The notes under the pieces are model-generated. The model saw only the letters and a program-made list of their open reading frames with translations, had not been told where the DNA came from and searched no databases. Source: Mycobacterium sp. 1100029.7 (lineage in GTDB: Bacteria > Actinomycetota > Actinomycetes > Mycobacteriales > Mycobacteriaceae). Taken from it: DNA of 36,373 nucleotides. The position numbers were made by a program, and so were the translations under genes. Positions 16,117-23,606 of the stretch are shown here, one piece after another; position 1 is the stretch's first letter, and every line of letters starts with the position of its first letter. The DNA lies in the NCBI RefSeq assembly GCF_001665235.1, contig NZ_LZSC01000080.1, forward strand, positions 1 to 36,373, in the 5' to 3' direction.

Positions 16117-17214
16117 ATGAGTCAGACAGTGCGCGGAGTGATTTCACGCAAGAAGGGTCAGCCCGTCGAATTGGTGGACATCGTCGTCCCCGATCCCGGC
16201 CCCGGCGAGGCCCTGGTCGACGTGATCGCGTGCGGGGTGTGCCATACCGACCTGACTTACCGCGAGGGCGGGATCAACGACGAGTATCCGTTCCTGCTCG
16301 GCCACGAGGCCGCCGGCACGGTCGAGGCGGTCGGGCCGGGCGTGACGGCGGTGGCGCCGGGCGACTTCGTGATCCTGAACTGGCGCGCGGTCTGCGGTCA
16401 GTGCCGGGCGTGCAAACGCGGCAAGCCGCACCTGTGCTTCGACACGTTCAACGCCACGCAGAAGATGACGCTGACCGACGGCACCGAGCTCACGCCCGCG
16501 CTGGGTATCGGGGCCTTCGCCGACAAGACGCTGGTGGCCGCGGGGCAATGCACCAAGGTCAACCCCGAAGCCGACCCCGCGGTCGCCGGACTGCTGGGCT
16601 GCGGTGTGATGGCCGGCATCGGCGCCGCGATCAACACCGGCGCGGTCGACCGGAACGACACCGTCGCGGTGATCGGCTGCGGTGGCGTCGGTGATGCCGC
16701 GATCGCGGGGGCCGCGCTGGTCGGCGCCCGGCGGATCATCGCCGTCGACACCGACAACACAAAGCTGGACTGGGCCCGCAGGTTCGGCGCCACGCACACC
16801 GTGAACAGCGCCGAACTTGGCGCCGAAAAAGACCTCGTGGAGACCATTCAGGGTCTGACCGACGGCTTCGGTGTCGACGTGGTGATCGACGCGGTCGGCC
16901 GGCCCGAGACGTGGAAGCAGGCCTTCTACGCCCGCGACCTGGCCGGGACCGTGGTGCTGGTGGGCGTGCCGACGCCGGACATGAAGCTGGAGATGCCGCT
17001 GGTGGACTTCTTCTCCCGCGGCGGATCGTTGAAGTCGTCGTGGTACGGCGACTGCCTGCCCGAACGCGACTTCCCCACCCTGATCGACCTGTATCTGCAG
17101 GGTCGTCTTCCGTTGGAGAAGTTTGTCTCCGAGCGAATTGGGCTAGACGGCATCGAGGAGGCGTTCGAGAAGATGCATGACGGCAAGGTATTGCGCTCGG
17201 TAGTGGTGCTCTGA
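16117..17214 (+). CDS. mscR: S-nitrosomycothiol reductase / mycothiol-dependent formaldehyde dehydrogenase
   Basis: The enzyme removes nitric oxide and formaldehyde as mycothiol adducts using NAD(H). The 365-residue zinc alcohol dehydrogenase matches Rv2259 (MscR). Catalytic zinc ligands are Cys39 in C-G-V-C-H-T-D and His63 in L-G-H-E-A. The structural zinc cysteines are Cys93, Cys96, Cys99 and Cys107. The nucleotide-binding V-I-G-C-G-G-V-G is near residues 191-198. The stop and the ATG of the next gene overlap as TGATG, so the metallo-hydrolase is coupled to it. No mycothiol-specific residue can be confirmed by eye; assignment rests on synteny and overall match. Confidence 0.94.
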   Translation: MSQTVRGVISRKKGQPVELVDIVVPDPGPGEALVDVIACGVCHTDLTYREGGINDEYPFLLGHEAAGTVEAVGPGVTAVAPGDFVILNWRAVCGQCRACKRGKPHLCFDTFNATQKMTLTDGTELTPALGIGAFADKTLVAAGQCTKVNPEADPAVAGLLGCGVMAGIGAAINTGAVDRNDTVAVIGCGGVGDAAIAGAALVGARRIIAVDTDNTKLDWARRFGATHTVNSAELGAEKDLVETIQGLTDGFGVDVVIDAVGRPETWKQAFYARDLAGTVVLVGVPTPDMKLEMPLVDFFSRGGSLKSSWYGDCLPERDFPTLIDLYLQGRLPLEKFVSERIGLDGIEEAFEKMHDGKVLRSVVVL

Positions 17215-17837
17215 TGGTCCAGATCGAACGGGTGGTCACGCACGGCACCTTCGAACTCGACGGCGGCAGTTGGGAAGTCGACAACAACATCTGGCTGATC
17301 GGAGACAACTCCAACGTCGTGGTGTTCGACGCGGCTCACGACGCCGCGCCGATCGTCGAGGCGGTCGATGGTCGTCACGTGGTGGCGGTGGTGTGCACGC
17401 ACGGTCACAACGACCACGTCACCGTGGCGCCCGAACTCGGCAAGACGCTGGACGCGCCGGTGCTACTGCACCCCGCCGACGAGGTGCTGTGGCGAATGAC
17501 CCACCCGGACAGCGACTTTCGCTCGATTTCTGACGGTGACACGTTGAAGATCGACGGTACCGAGCTCACCGCGATCCACACGCCGGGGCACTCCCCCGGA
17601 TCGGTGTGCTGGTACGTCCACGACCTCGGGGTGGTGTTCAGCGGCGACACCTTGTTCGCCGGCGGGCCTGGCGCGACGGGGCGTTCCTATTCCGACTTCC
17701 CGACGATCCTGAAGTCGATCTCCGAGCGGCTCGGCAAGCTGGACGGCGCGACCGTCGTCCACACCGGCCACGGCGACGACACCATCATCGGCGACGAGAT
17801 CGTGCACTACGAGGAATGGGCGGCGCGGGGCCACTAG
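17214..17837 (+). CDS. Metallo-beta-lactamase-fold hydrolase coupled to MscR
   Basis: The 207-residue protein has the full metallo-beta-lactamase metal set: T-H-G-H-N-D-H (His63, His65, Asp67, His68), the His of H-T-P-G-H-S-P-G-S (His126), F-S-G-D-T-L-F and a closing H-T-G-H-G-D-D. It is of the glyoxalase II/hydroxyacylglutathione hydrolase type and matches Rv2260. Being translationally coupled to mscR, it plausibly hydrolyses the S-formylmycothiol thioester made from formaldehyde, as S-formylglutathione hydrolase does in glutathione organisms. That role is inference from context. Confidence 0.92.
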   Translation: MVQIERVVTHGTFELDGGSWEVDNNIWLIGDNSNVVVFDAAHDAAPIVEAVDGRHVVAVVCTHGHNDHVTVAPELGKTLDAPVLLHPADEVLWRMTHPDSDFRSISDGDTLKIDGTELTAIHTPGHSPGSVCWYVHDLGVVFSGDTLFAGGPGATGRSYSDFPTILKSISERLGKLDGATVVHTGHGDDTIIGDEIVHYEEWAARGH

Positions 17838-17873
17838 CCCTGGTGTTCCGCGAACAGGGGCACCACCCGCCGC

Positions 17874-17927
17874 GAGCGTAACGGCACGGCGAAAATGGGC
17901 GCCGAAATTCGCGGCCACGTTACGCTC
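17874..17927. terminator. Imperfect hairpin between convergent genes
   Basis: GAGCGTAAC at 17874-17882 pairs perfectly with GTTACGCTC at 17919-17927. Inner GCGAA/TTCGC pairing continues the stem with mismatches. It lies 36 bases past the hydrolase stop and overlaps the TGA of the minus-strand membrane gene (17926-17928). The GAGCGTAA base of the stem is the same as in the hairpin at 6500-6555, also at a convergent pair. Likely a bidirectional terminator; no U-tract. Confidence 0.55.
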
Positions 17928-18510
17928 ACGAAGGCGACTCAGCAGACCGGGCCACCACCGCGGCGGCGGCCCTGCGGCGGGTGCGCATCAACCACCAGCC
18001 CGACACGATCGAATCGACCAGCGCCACAACGAATAACGCGACGAACCACCACACGAGGAAGCCGTAGGAACTCGAGTGGCCGAACGCCAGTCGCGGCGCG
18101 ATGTAGCCGTTGACCTGACCGTCGGTCGTGATGTTGTACGTGCCCGCCGCGGGAATTTTCGCCACCCACACCCGCACGTGCGCGTCGTTGTTGACTGTCG
18201 TTGTGCTGCCGATGTTTTCGGTCATCGTCGGTTGTGCCGTCCCGTCGGGAGGTGTGATGGTCACCCCGAGCGGCGGCACCGGCAGGCTCCCGTCGGCGCC
18301 GCCGATCACCACGGCATGCAAGCTGACGGTCACCTCACCGGCGGGCAGGGACACGCTGCCCGACCCGGGGATCGCGACCTCGCCGTAGTCGTTGTATTTG
18401 TCCAGGAAAAACGCGTTGAGCACCAAGGTGACGATGAAGCCGCCCACGGCCACGATCATCATCGCGATGGCAGCAGACAGCGACAACTGTGCAAGCCGTC
18501 TGCCGTGCAT
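17926..18510 (-). CDS. Two-TM membrane protein with extracytoplasmic beta domain
   Basis: I do not recognise a named family. The 194-residue protein has one membrane helix near residues 13-36, a central domain of about 110 residues, and a second helix near 150-172 (Y-G-F-L-V-W-W-F-V-A-L-F), ending in a basic R-T-R-R-R tail. The central part is rich in Gly, Val and Thr with no cysteines and looks like a beta-sandwich, with N-and-C-in topology placing it outside the membrane. The ATG at 18510 is divergent from the short-chain dehydrogenase across 57 bases that contain a perfect small dyad. From memory, M. tuberculosis has other genes (Rv2261c-Rv2262c) here. Confidence 0.8.
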   Translation of the reverse strand: MHGRRLAQLSLSAAIAMMIVAVGGFIVTLVLNAFFLDKYNDYGEVAIPGSGSVSLPAGEVTVSLHAVVIGGADGSLPVPPLGVTITPPDGTAQPTMTENIGSTTTVNNDAHVRVWVAKIPAAGTYNITTDGQVNGYIAPRLAFGHSSSYGFLVWWFVALFVVALVDSIVSGWWLMRTRRRAAAAVVARSAESPS

Positions 18511-18521
18511 CCACGCAGTGT

Positions 18522-18536
18522 GTCACTGGTAGTGAC
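18522..18536. promoter_or_regulatory. Perfect 15-bp dyad between divergent genes
   Basis: GTCACT (18522-18527) and AGTGAC (18531-18536) flank GGT. A wider pair, AGTGTG at 18517-18522 and CACACT at 18555-18560, brackets the area. The site sits in the 57 bases between the divergent membrane protein and dehydrogenase genes. It is an operator candidate for an unidentified regulator. Confidence 0.4.
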
Positions 18537-18567
18537 CGTCGGCCAGCGAAAGTGCACACTGTTAGCC

Positions 18568-19527
18568 ATGTCCAAGGAGCTTGTCGCCACCGTGCCAGAC
18601 CTGTCCGGGAAGCTGGTGATCGTCACCGGCGCCAACAGCGGCCTGGGTTTCGGGCTGGCGAAACGGCTTTCCGCGGCCGGCGCCGACGTGGTCATGGCAA
18701 TCCGCAACCGCGCCAAGGGTGAGGCCGCGATCGCCGAGATCCAGCGCAGCGTGCCGGATGCGAAGCTGACCATCAAGTCCCTCGACCTGTCGTCATTGGC
18801 CTCGGTGGCCGCACTCGGCGAGCAGCTCAACGCCGAAGGCCGCCCGATCGACATTCTGATCAACAACGCCGGGGTGATGACGCCGCCGTCCCGCGATACC
18901 ACCGCCGACGGCTTCGAATTGCAGTTCGGCAGTAACCATCTCGGGCACTTCGCGCTGACGGCGCAGGTGCTGCCGCTGCTGCGCGCCGCGAAACGCTCCC
19001 GCGTCGTGTCGCTGAGCAGCCTCGCCGCCAGCCAGAGCGGCAAGATTCATTTCGACGACTTGCAGTTCGAGAAGTCCTACGCGGCGATGTCGGCCTACGG
19101 CCAGTCGAAACTGGCGGTGCTGATGTTCGCTCGCGAATTGGACAAACGCAGCCGCGCGGGCGCGTGGGGCATCGTCTCCAACGCCGCCCACCCCGGTCTG
19201 ACGAAAACCAACCTTCAGATCAGCGGGCCGTCTTATGGCCGGGAAAAGCCGGCGCTGATGGAACGGTTGTACAAGGCCTCGTGGCGATTCACCCCGTTCC
19301 TGTGGCAGGAGATCGACGAAGGAATCCTGCCGGCGGTATATGCGGCCGCGACACCCCAGGCCGAGGGCGGTGAGTTCTACGGGCCGCGCGGCTTCATGGA
19401 GCTGGCCGGCGGCGGCGTCAAAGTTGCCAGCACACCGCAGCGCGCCCGCAACGACGACGACTGCCGGCGATTGTGGGAAATTTCCGAGCAACTCACCGGT
19501 GTGCGCTACCCAACGACCAACGCGTAA
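18568..19527 (+). CDS. Short-chain dehydrogenase/reductase
   Basis: The 319-residue protein is a classical-to-extended SDR of the retinol dehydrogenase/WW-domain oxidoreductase type and matches M. tuberculosis Rv2263. The cofactor loop is V-T-G-A-N-S-G-L-G-F-G-L-A (residues 20-32), the structural N-N-A-G motif follows, and the active site is Y-G-Q-S-K. An Arg after the second strand (A-I-R-N-R-A-K) suggests NADP preference. The start is ATG at 18568; the reading frame is open upstream but only antisense to the membrane gene. The substrate is unknown, and lipid aldehydes or ketones are common for this group. Confidence 0.92.
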   Translation: MSKELVATVPDLSGKLVIVTGANSGLGFGLAKRLSAAGADVVMAIRNRAKGEAAIAEIQRSVPDAKLTIKSLDLSSLASVAALGEQLNAEGRPIDILINNAGVMTPPSRDTTADGFELQFGSNHLGHFALTAQVLPLLRAAKRSRVVSLSSLAASQSGKIHFDDLQFEKSYAAMSAYGQSKLAVLMFARELDKRSRAGAWGIVSNAAHPGLTKTNLQISGPSYGREKPALMERLYKASWRFTPFLWQEIDEGILPAVYAAATPQAEGGEFYGPRGFMELAGGGVKVASTPQRARNDDDCRRLWEISEQLTGVRYPTTNA

Positions 19528-19674
19528 CCGGCTCAACCCTTTTCGAATTCGCCCCGGCCAGTGACCGCTGGTCAGACTAAAGATCTTCGTGTTAACGAGA
19601 GTTTCGACACAACACGGCTTGGGGTAACCGACACCAGTTGCGGGACCCACTGCAACTCGCAAGGGGGTGCATGG

Positions 19675-20136
19675 ATGAGCGTGCAGGACGACAAAACAGC
19701 TGGCCAGGAAGACGACGACCAGCAGGAACCCCAGAGTTCCGAACGAGACGACGACCGGCCGGAAGGTGTGAAAGGCGACGACCACCCGACGGAGAAGCCG
19801 GAGCCCGACGAGGACGATAAGAAGGCTGCCGCCGAAATGATGGTGGCGTACGAGGACCGTCCCACCCTGGTGCTACCCGGCTCCGGTGGCGCGGTTTCGG
19901 GCACGGCAGTCAACGACTGGCTCGATGACGACGGGAACCCGAAACGCAACGACGGTCCGGCCTCCGAGGGCTCCGACGGCGACCAGTCCAACGATCAGTC
20001 CAACGATCAGTCCAACGATCAGTCCAACGATAAGGACCGGCAGGAACAGATCGAAAAAGACAAGGCCTTGAACGAAGAGCTGAAGAAGATCGCCGCCGAG
20101 GAAAACAAGGGCGAGAAACGGCCCGGAGGCAAATAG
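19675..20136 (+). CDS. Acidic, disordered repeat protein
   Basis: No family is recognised. The 153-residue protein is dominated by Asp, Glu, Lys, Gln and Asn with almost no hydrophobic core, so it is probably disordered and soluble. A short hydrophobic patch, P-T-L-V-L-P-G-S-G-G, is in the middle. Four perfect copies of Gln-Ser-Asn-Asp follow at 19984-20031, then a charged helical tail with coiled-coil character. The ATG at 19675 is preceded by AAGGGGG (about 19661-19667), a better site than the upstream in-frame GTG at 19561. The gene faces the large Hsp70-fold protein gene tail to tail with 6 bases between. Confidence 0.75.
   Translation: MSVQDDKTAGQEDDDQQEPQSSERDDDRPEGVKGDDHPTEKPEPDEDDKKAAAEMMVAYEDRPTLVLPGSGGAVSGTAVNDWLDDDGNPKRNDGPASEGSDGDQSNDQSNDQSNDQSNDKDRQEQIEKDKALNEELKKIAAEENKGEKRPGGK
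19984..20031 (+). repeat. Four tandem 12-bp repeats (VNTR-like) in a coding region
   Basis: The unit CAGTCCAACGAT is repeated four times without mismatch, keeping the reading frame and encoding Gln-Ser-Asn-Asp each time. The preceding GAC and following AAG are partial matches to flanking units. Perfect identity at the DNA level suggests recent slippage expansion, so copy number probably varies between strains. Confidence 0.95.
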
Positions 20137-20142
20137 CCGCTA

Positions 20143-21957
20143 CTAACCGCCGAGCCCCGGAATTGGCAAGCCGAGACCGGGGATTCGCGGAATTGGCGGA
20201 ATCGCCGGGATGGGCGGCACCCGCGGCGCGACCGGCGGTATCGGTGGTGGTGCGGGAGCCGGCGGCGGCGCGGCCGGGGGTGGCGGGTCTGCAGCGGCCG
20301 GCGGGGGCGCATCGACCGCGGCCGGCGGAGGTGTATCGACCGCGACGGGCGCCGGAGCATCCGCGGTCGGCGGCGGTGCGGCCGGTGGCGGTGTCGCGGC
20401 CTGTCCCGTGAGTGGCGCCTGACTGGGCGGGGCGGGTGACGGGGCCCCACCGTTGGCGGGCGGCGCGGACACCGGGCTGGTGTTCACGCCCGGGCCCGGC
20501 GCGGGAGCGGCCGGCTTGTCGTCGGACAGCGCCATCGCCAGGGCAATACCGACCAGCAGCACCGCCACTGCGGTACTGATGATCACCATCGACGGCACCC
20601 GATACCACGGGATCACCGGCTCTTTCTTCTTCTCCTGCTTAGGCCGGGCGGGCTGCTCAAAGTTCAGTGCCGGGCGCGCCGACGTGTAGCCGGACCCGCC
20701 GGATTGCCCGAGCGGCAGCGAGCGCGAGTCGTCGGCCGCCTCCGACCAGGCCAGCGCGGGCATCGCGGTCGACACCGGCGCCGACGTCGGCGCGACCGCC
20801 GCGACCGGCGCGATTGCCGGCCCCGCTGCACCCGCCGCTGCCGGCGCGACTGCCGCCGCCGCTGCACCCGCCGCGACGGCGGCCGGAGTCAGCAGGGTCG
20901 CGCTGGTGTCGCCGGGTCTGCGTGTCGCCCGCAGTGCCCCGCCGATCGCCGGGACCAGGTGCGGGCGCGGCATCGTCACGACCGGGACGCGCAGATGCCC
21001 GGACAGCATCGTGGTGACCGCCGGAATGTTGGCGCCACCGCCGACCGAGACCACCGCGACCAGATCGCGAATTCCGTTGCGCGCCAACGTTTCGTCGAGC
21101 ACGGCCACGAACCTGGTCAGCGAGGGATGGATGGCGTCGTCGAGTTCCTTGCGGGTCAGCCGAATTTCGCCGGGTATCCCCGGCAGCTCCTCGGCAAGGG
21201 TGGCCACCGTGGTCGACGAAAGCTGCTCCTTGGCGTTTCGGCAGCCGGTACGCAGCCGGTTCAGCGGCCCGATCGCCGACGTGCCGGACGGATCGAACGA
21301 ATCGGCGCTGGGCAGGTTGGCCAGCACCGCCGTCAACAATGCCTGGTCGATCAGGTCGCCGGAGAAGTCGTGATGCCGCACCGTCGGCGCCAAGGGCTGG
21401 TAGTCCCCCGCGGCGTCCATCAGCGTGATGCTGCTGCCGCTGCCGCCGAAGTCGCAGACCGCAACGGTGCCGCGTGCCGGGATGCCCGGGTTGGCCCGCG
21501 CGGCGAACAGCGTCGCGGCCGCATCGGGGATCAGCGTCAGCGGCTGCGGGCGGTTCGACCATTCGGGCACCCTGCTGAGCGCGGAACCCAGCGCCTCGAC
21601 CGCGTTGGGCGCCCAGTGCGCGGGGTGGGTGACCGCAACGGCTTCGGGCAGCGTGCCGCCGTTGGTGGCGGCGTAGGACAGGGCTCGCAACCCGTCGGCG
21701 GCCAGCACCTCACTCTGGTGCACCGTGCCGTCGGCGGCCACAATGCCGACCGGGTCGCCGACGCGGTCGACGAAGTCGGTGATGACCAGTCCGGGCTGGT
21801 CGAGCCGCGGATTTTCCGACGGAATGCCGATCTCGGGCAGCCGCTCCCGGTAGAGCGTCATCACAGGCCTACGGGTGATCGCGCTGTCGGCGGTGACCGC
21901 GGCGAAGTTGGTGGCGCCGATCGAGAGTCCCAGCGCGGGCGTCGCTCCGTCTGCCAT
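20143..21957 (-). CDS. Hsp70/actin-fold membrane protein with proline-rich tail (Rv2264c-like)
   Basis: The 604-residue protein has an N-terminal actin/Hsp70-type ATPase domain (about 1-345). It shows L-G-L-S-I-G-A-T-N at the phosphate-1 position, V-C-D-F-G-G-S-G-S-S at phosphate-2 and V-S-V-G-G-G-A-N-I-P near the adenosine site. A low-complexity Ala/Pro linker, a basic K-Q-E-K-K-K-E patch and one membrane helix (about 452-474) follow. A roughly 130-residue Pro/Ala tail ends in P-I-P-G-L-G-G. Topology predicts a cytoplasmic ATPase domain and a tail outside the membrane. It matches M. tuberculosis Rv2264c, a proline-rich protein of unknown function. The start is ATG at 21957 with a weak ribosome site. 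Confidence 0.88.
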   Translation of the reverse strand: MADGATPALGLSIGATNFAAVTADSAITRRPVMTLYRERLPEIGIPSENPRLDQPGLVITDFVDRVGDPVGIVAADGTVHQSEVLAADGLRALSYAATNGGTLPEAVAVTHPAHWAPNAVEALGSALSRVPEWSNRPQPLTLIPDAAATLFAARANPGIPARGTVAVCDFGGSGSSITLMDAAGDYQPLAPTVRHHDFSGDLIDQALLTAVLANLPSADSFDPSGTSAIGPLNRLRTGCRNAKEQLSSTTVATLAEELPGIPGEIRLTRKELDDAIHPSLTRFVAVLDETLARNGIRDLVAVVSVGGGANIPAVTTMLSGHLRVPVVTMPRPHLVPAIGGALRATRRPGDTSATLLTPAAVAAGAAAAAVAPAAAGAAGPAIAPVAAVAPTSAPVSTAMPALAWSEAADDSRSLPLGQSGGSGYTSARPALNFEQPARPKQEKKKEPVIPWYRVPSMVIISTAVAVLLVGIALAMALSDDKPAAPAPGPGVNTSPVSAPPANGGAPSPAPPSQAPLTGQAATPPPAAPPPTADAPAPVAVDTPPPAAVDAPPPAAADPPPPAAPPPAPAPPPIPPVAPRVPPIPAIPPIPRIPGLGLPIPGLGG

Positions 21958-22003
21958 GGTCCAATCCCCGTTAGAAAGCGGAATGCCCCCGCATCCGCCT
22001 GAC

Positions 22004-22071
22004 CCGATTTTATCGGTTATACCTATAGCCAGTCTCTGCGCTGGCTATGCGTTAGCTGTATAACAAATCGG
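22004..22071. other. Structured intergenic element: three nested stems
   Basis: Three pairs of arms nest in order. CCGATTT (22004-22010) pairs with AAATCGG (22065-22071), GTTATAC (22016-22022) with GTATAAC (22058-22064), and ATAGCCAG (22025-22032) with CTGGCTAT (22041-22048). This gives 22 perfect pairs with small internal loops and an 8-base apical loop. The element is clearly more A+T-rich than the genes around it. It begins 12 bases past the stop of the DapB-like gene and ends about 46 bases before the start of the Rv2264c-like gene, both on the minus strand. It could be a terminator, a 5'-leader structure of the downstream gene, a composite operator or a small mobile repeat. No U-tract follows. 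Confidence 0.7.
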
Positions 22072-22082
22072 CTTTGTGCAGG

Positions 22083-23168
22083 TCACCGGATCGTGCCGGC
22101 TCCCGCGATCAGCGGCAGGTCCAGCGGGGTCACCCAGCCGGGCCGCAGATCGTTGACGGCCGGGACGGCGTTGAGGGCCCGCAACCCGGTCGCCAGGCAT
22201 CCCGCCGCGGCCGCATCCCGGCCGGAACCGTCGGTGAACCGGAACGCGGTTTCCTGGAAGATGCTCGGGGTCCCCTCGATGTCCACCCGGTAGACGTCGT
22301 TGTCGTGACCCGTCGGCCAGTCGGGAGCGGCGTCGAGCCCGATGCGGTTGACGTGTTCGAGCTGGATCCGCGTCTCCCCCTGGTAGACGCCGTTGATCGT
22401 GAACCGGACGGCGGCGACATGACCGGGCTTGATCACGCCCCGGGCGGAGTTGCGCTCCGTCGGGGTCACCCACTTGTCCCACGTGGTGGTGATCTCGTCG
22501 AGCATGATCCCGGCGGCGTGCGCGATCATCGGGACGGTCGCGCCCCACGCGAAGATCAGCATGTCGCGGTCCTCGAGCATCGGCTTGAATTCGGGCTCGC
22601 GCCCGATGCCCATCTCGAATTCGTAGTCGCCCTCGTAGTTGGTGTAGTCCAGCAGTTCCGACGCGCGCACCCGGCGGATGTCCGAACACAGGCCCATCAG
22701 CGTCATCGGGAACAAGTCGTTGGCGAAGCCGGGGTCGATGCCGGTGGTGAAGCAGGACGACTCACCCAGTTCGCAAGCTTCGGTGATCGGTTGGATCCAG
22801 TTCGGCGGGTTGAGGTGCATCGTCGGCCACACCCACGGCGTCATCGCCGTCGAGCACACGTCGATGCCCGCCCGCAGGAATCGGGTGATCAGCGTGATGT
22901 TCTCTTTGGCGTGCATGGCGGTCGGACCGTAATGCACCAGGGCGTCCGGCTTTAGCGCGATCAGGCCGTCGATGTCGTCGGTCGCGAGCACGCCCACGTT
23001 TTCCGACAGTCCGCAGATTTCGCCGACGTCGCGACCGACCTTGGCCGGGTTGCTGACACCGACGCCCGCCAACTCGAACAGCGGGTGCTTGACGATCTCG
23101 GGGATCACCATCTTGCCGACAAAGCCGGTGCCAAACACCACCACACGCTTTGAGTCGTGTCCCGCCAT
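22083..23168 (-). CDS. DapB-like NAD(P)-dependent dehydrogenase
   Basis: The 361-residue protein has an N-terminal Rossmann domain (V-V-V-F-G-T-G-F-V-G-K, residues 9-19). It has the overall organisation of dihydrodipicolinate-reductase-like oxidoreductases, the group that includes 2,4-diaminopentanoate dehydrogenase. The family segment G-I-D-P-G-F-A-N-D near 142-150 is present. It is much longer than true DapB (about 245 residues) and so is not a lysine biosynthesis gene. The ATG at 23168 has GAAAGGTGG upstream at about 23176-23184. It is divergent from the secreted MmpS-like/cyp124 genes by 81 bases. The substrate is unknown. Confidence 0.88.
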   Translation of the reverse strand: MAGHDSKRVVVFGTGFVGKMVIPEIVKHPLFELAGVGVSNPAKVGRDVGEICGLSENVGVLATDDIDGLIALKPDALVHYGPTAMHAKENITLITRFLRAGIDVCSTAMTPWVWPTMHLNPPNWIQPITEACELGESSCFTTGIDPGFANDLFPMTLMGLCSDIRRVRASELLDYTNYEGDYEFEMGIGREPEFKPMLEDRDMLIFAWGATVPMIAHAAGIMLDEITTTWDKWVTPTERNSARGVIKPGHVAAVRFTINGVYQGETRIQLEHVNRIGLDAAPDWPTGHDNDVYRVDIEGTPSIFQETAFRFTDGSGRDAAAAGCLATGLRALNAVPAVNDLRPGWVTPLDLPLIAGAGTIR

Positions 23169-23249
23169 GCGTTTACGCCACCTTTCCGATCACCAGCCCC
23201 CGCTTGGAACTTCACATTAAGCTTCCCTACCGTCGCCCGTGGTGACACG

Positions 23250-23606
23250 ATGCAATTCATGAGAAAGCACCTCGCCGGGCCCGCGATGCTGCTGGCCGCC
23301 GGTCTCGGGTTCGCCAATGCCTGCGGCGTCGCCCACGCCATCCCGCAGATGCCACAGGTTCGCTATGAGGTCAACGGGCCGGCGGTCGCCCAGTTCATCT
23401 ACTACCAAACCGACAACGGGCAGCTGCACCAAGTCAATGCGCCGCTGCCGTGGTCGACGGAGTTCACCTCTTACGGCGGGCAGGTGTTTACCCTCAGCGC
23501 GCAGGGCCCCGGCCCCATCTCCTGCAAAATCTTCGTCGGCGGCAACCTGGTAAGTGCCGCGACCGCGACGACCGGCGTTCCCGCAAGAACGGTCTGCACA
23601 CACTGA
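23250..23606 (+). CDS. Secreted MmpS-like domain protein
   Basis: The 118-residue protein has a signal peptide (M-R-K-H-L then a hydrophobic run, likely cleaved after V-A-H-A). The mature domain resembles the outer part of mycobacterial MmpS proteins: V-R-Y-E-V-N-G at its start, L-P-W-S-T-E in the middle, I-S-C-K-I-F-V-G-G and a final Cys. Unlike true MmpS proteins there is no adjacent MmpL transporter, and the hydrophobic segment looks cleavable. The start is ATG at 23250, or 23259; upstream sequence in frame is not credible. The stop overlaps the cyp124 ATG as TGATG, so the two are cotranslated. Confidence 0.82.
   Translation: MQFMRKHLAGPAMLLAAGLGFANACGVAHAIPQMPQVRYEVNGPAVAQFIYYQTDNGQLHQVNAPLPWSTEFTSYGGQVFTLSAQGPGPISCKIFVGGNLVSAATATTGVPARTVCTH

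Noticed and set aside
19984..20031. Possible CRISPR array
   Set aside because: The units are 12 bases, contiguous without spacers, and coding.
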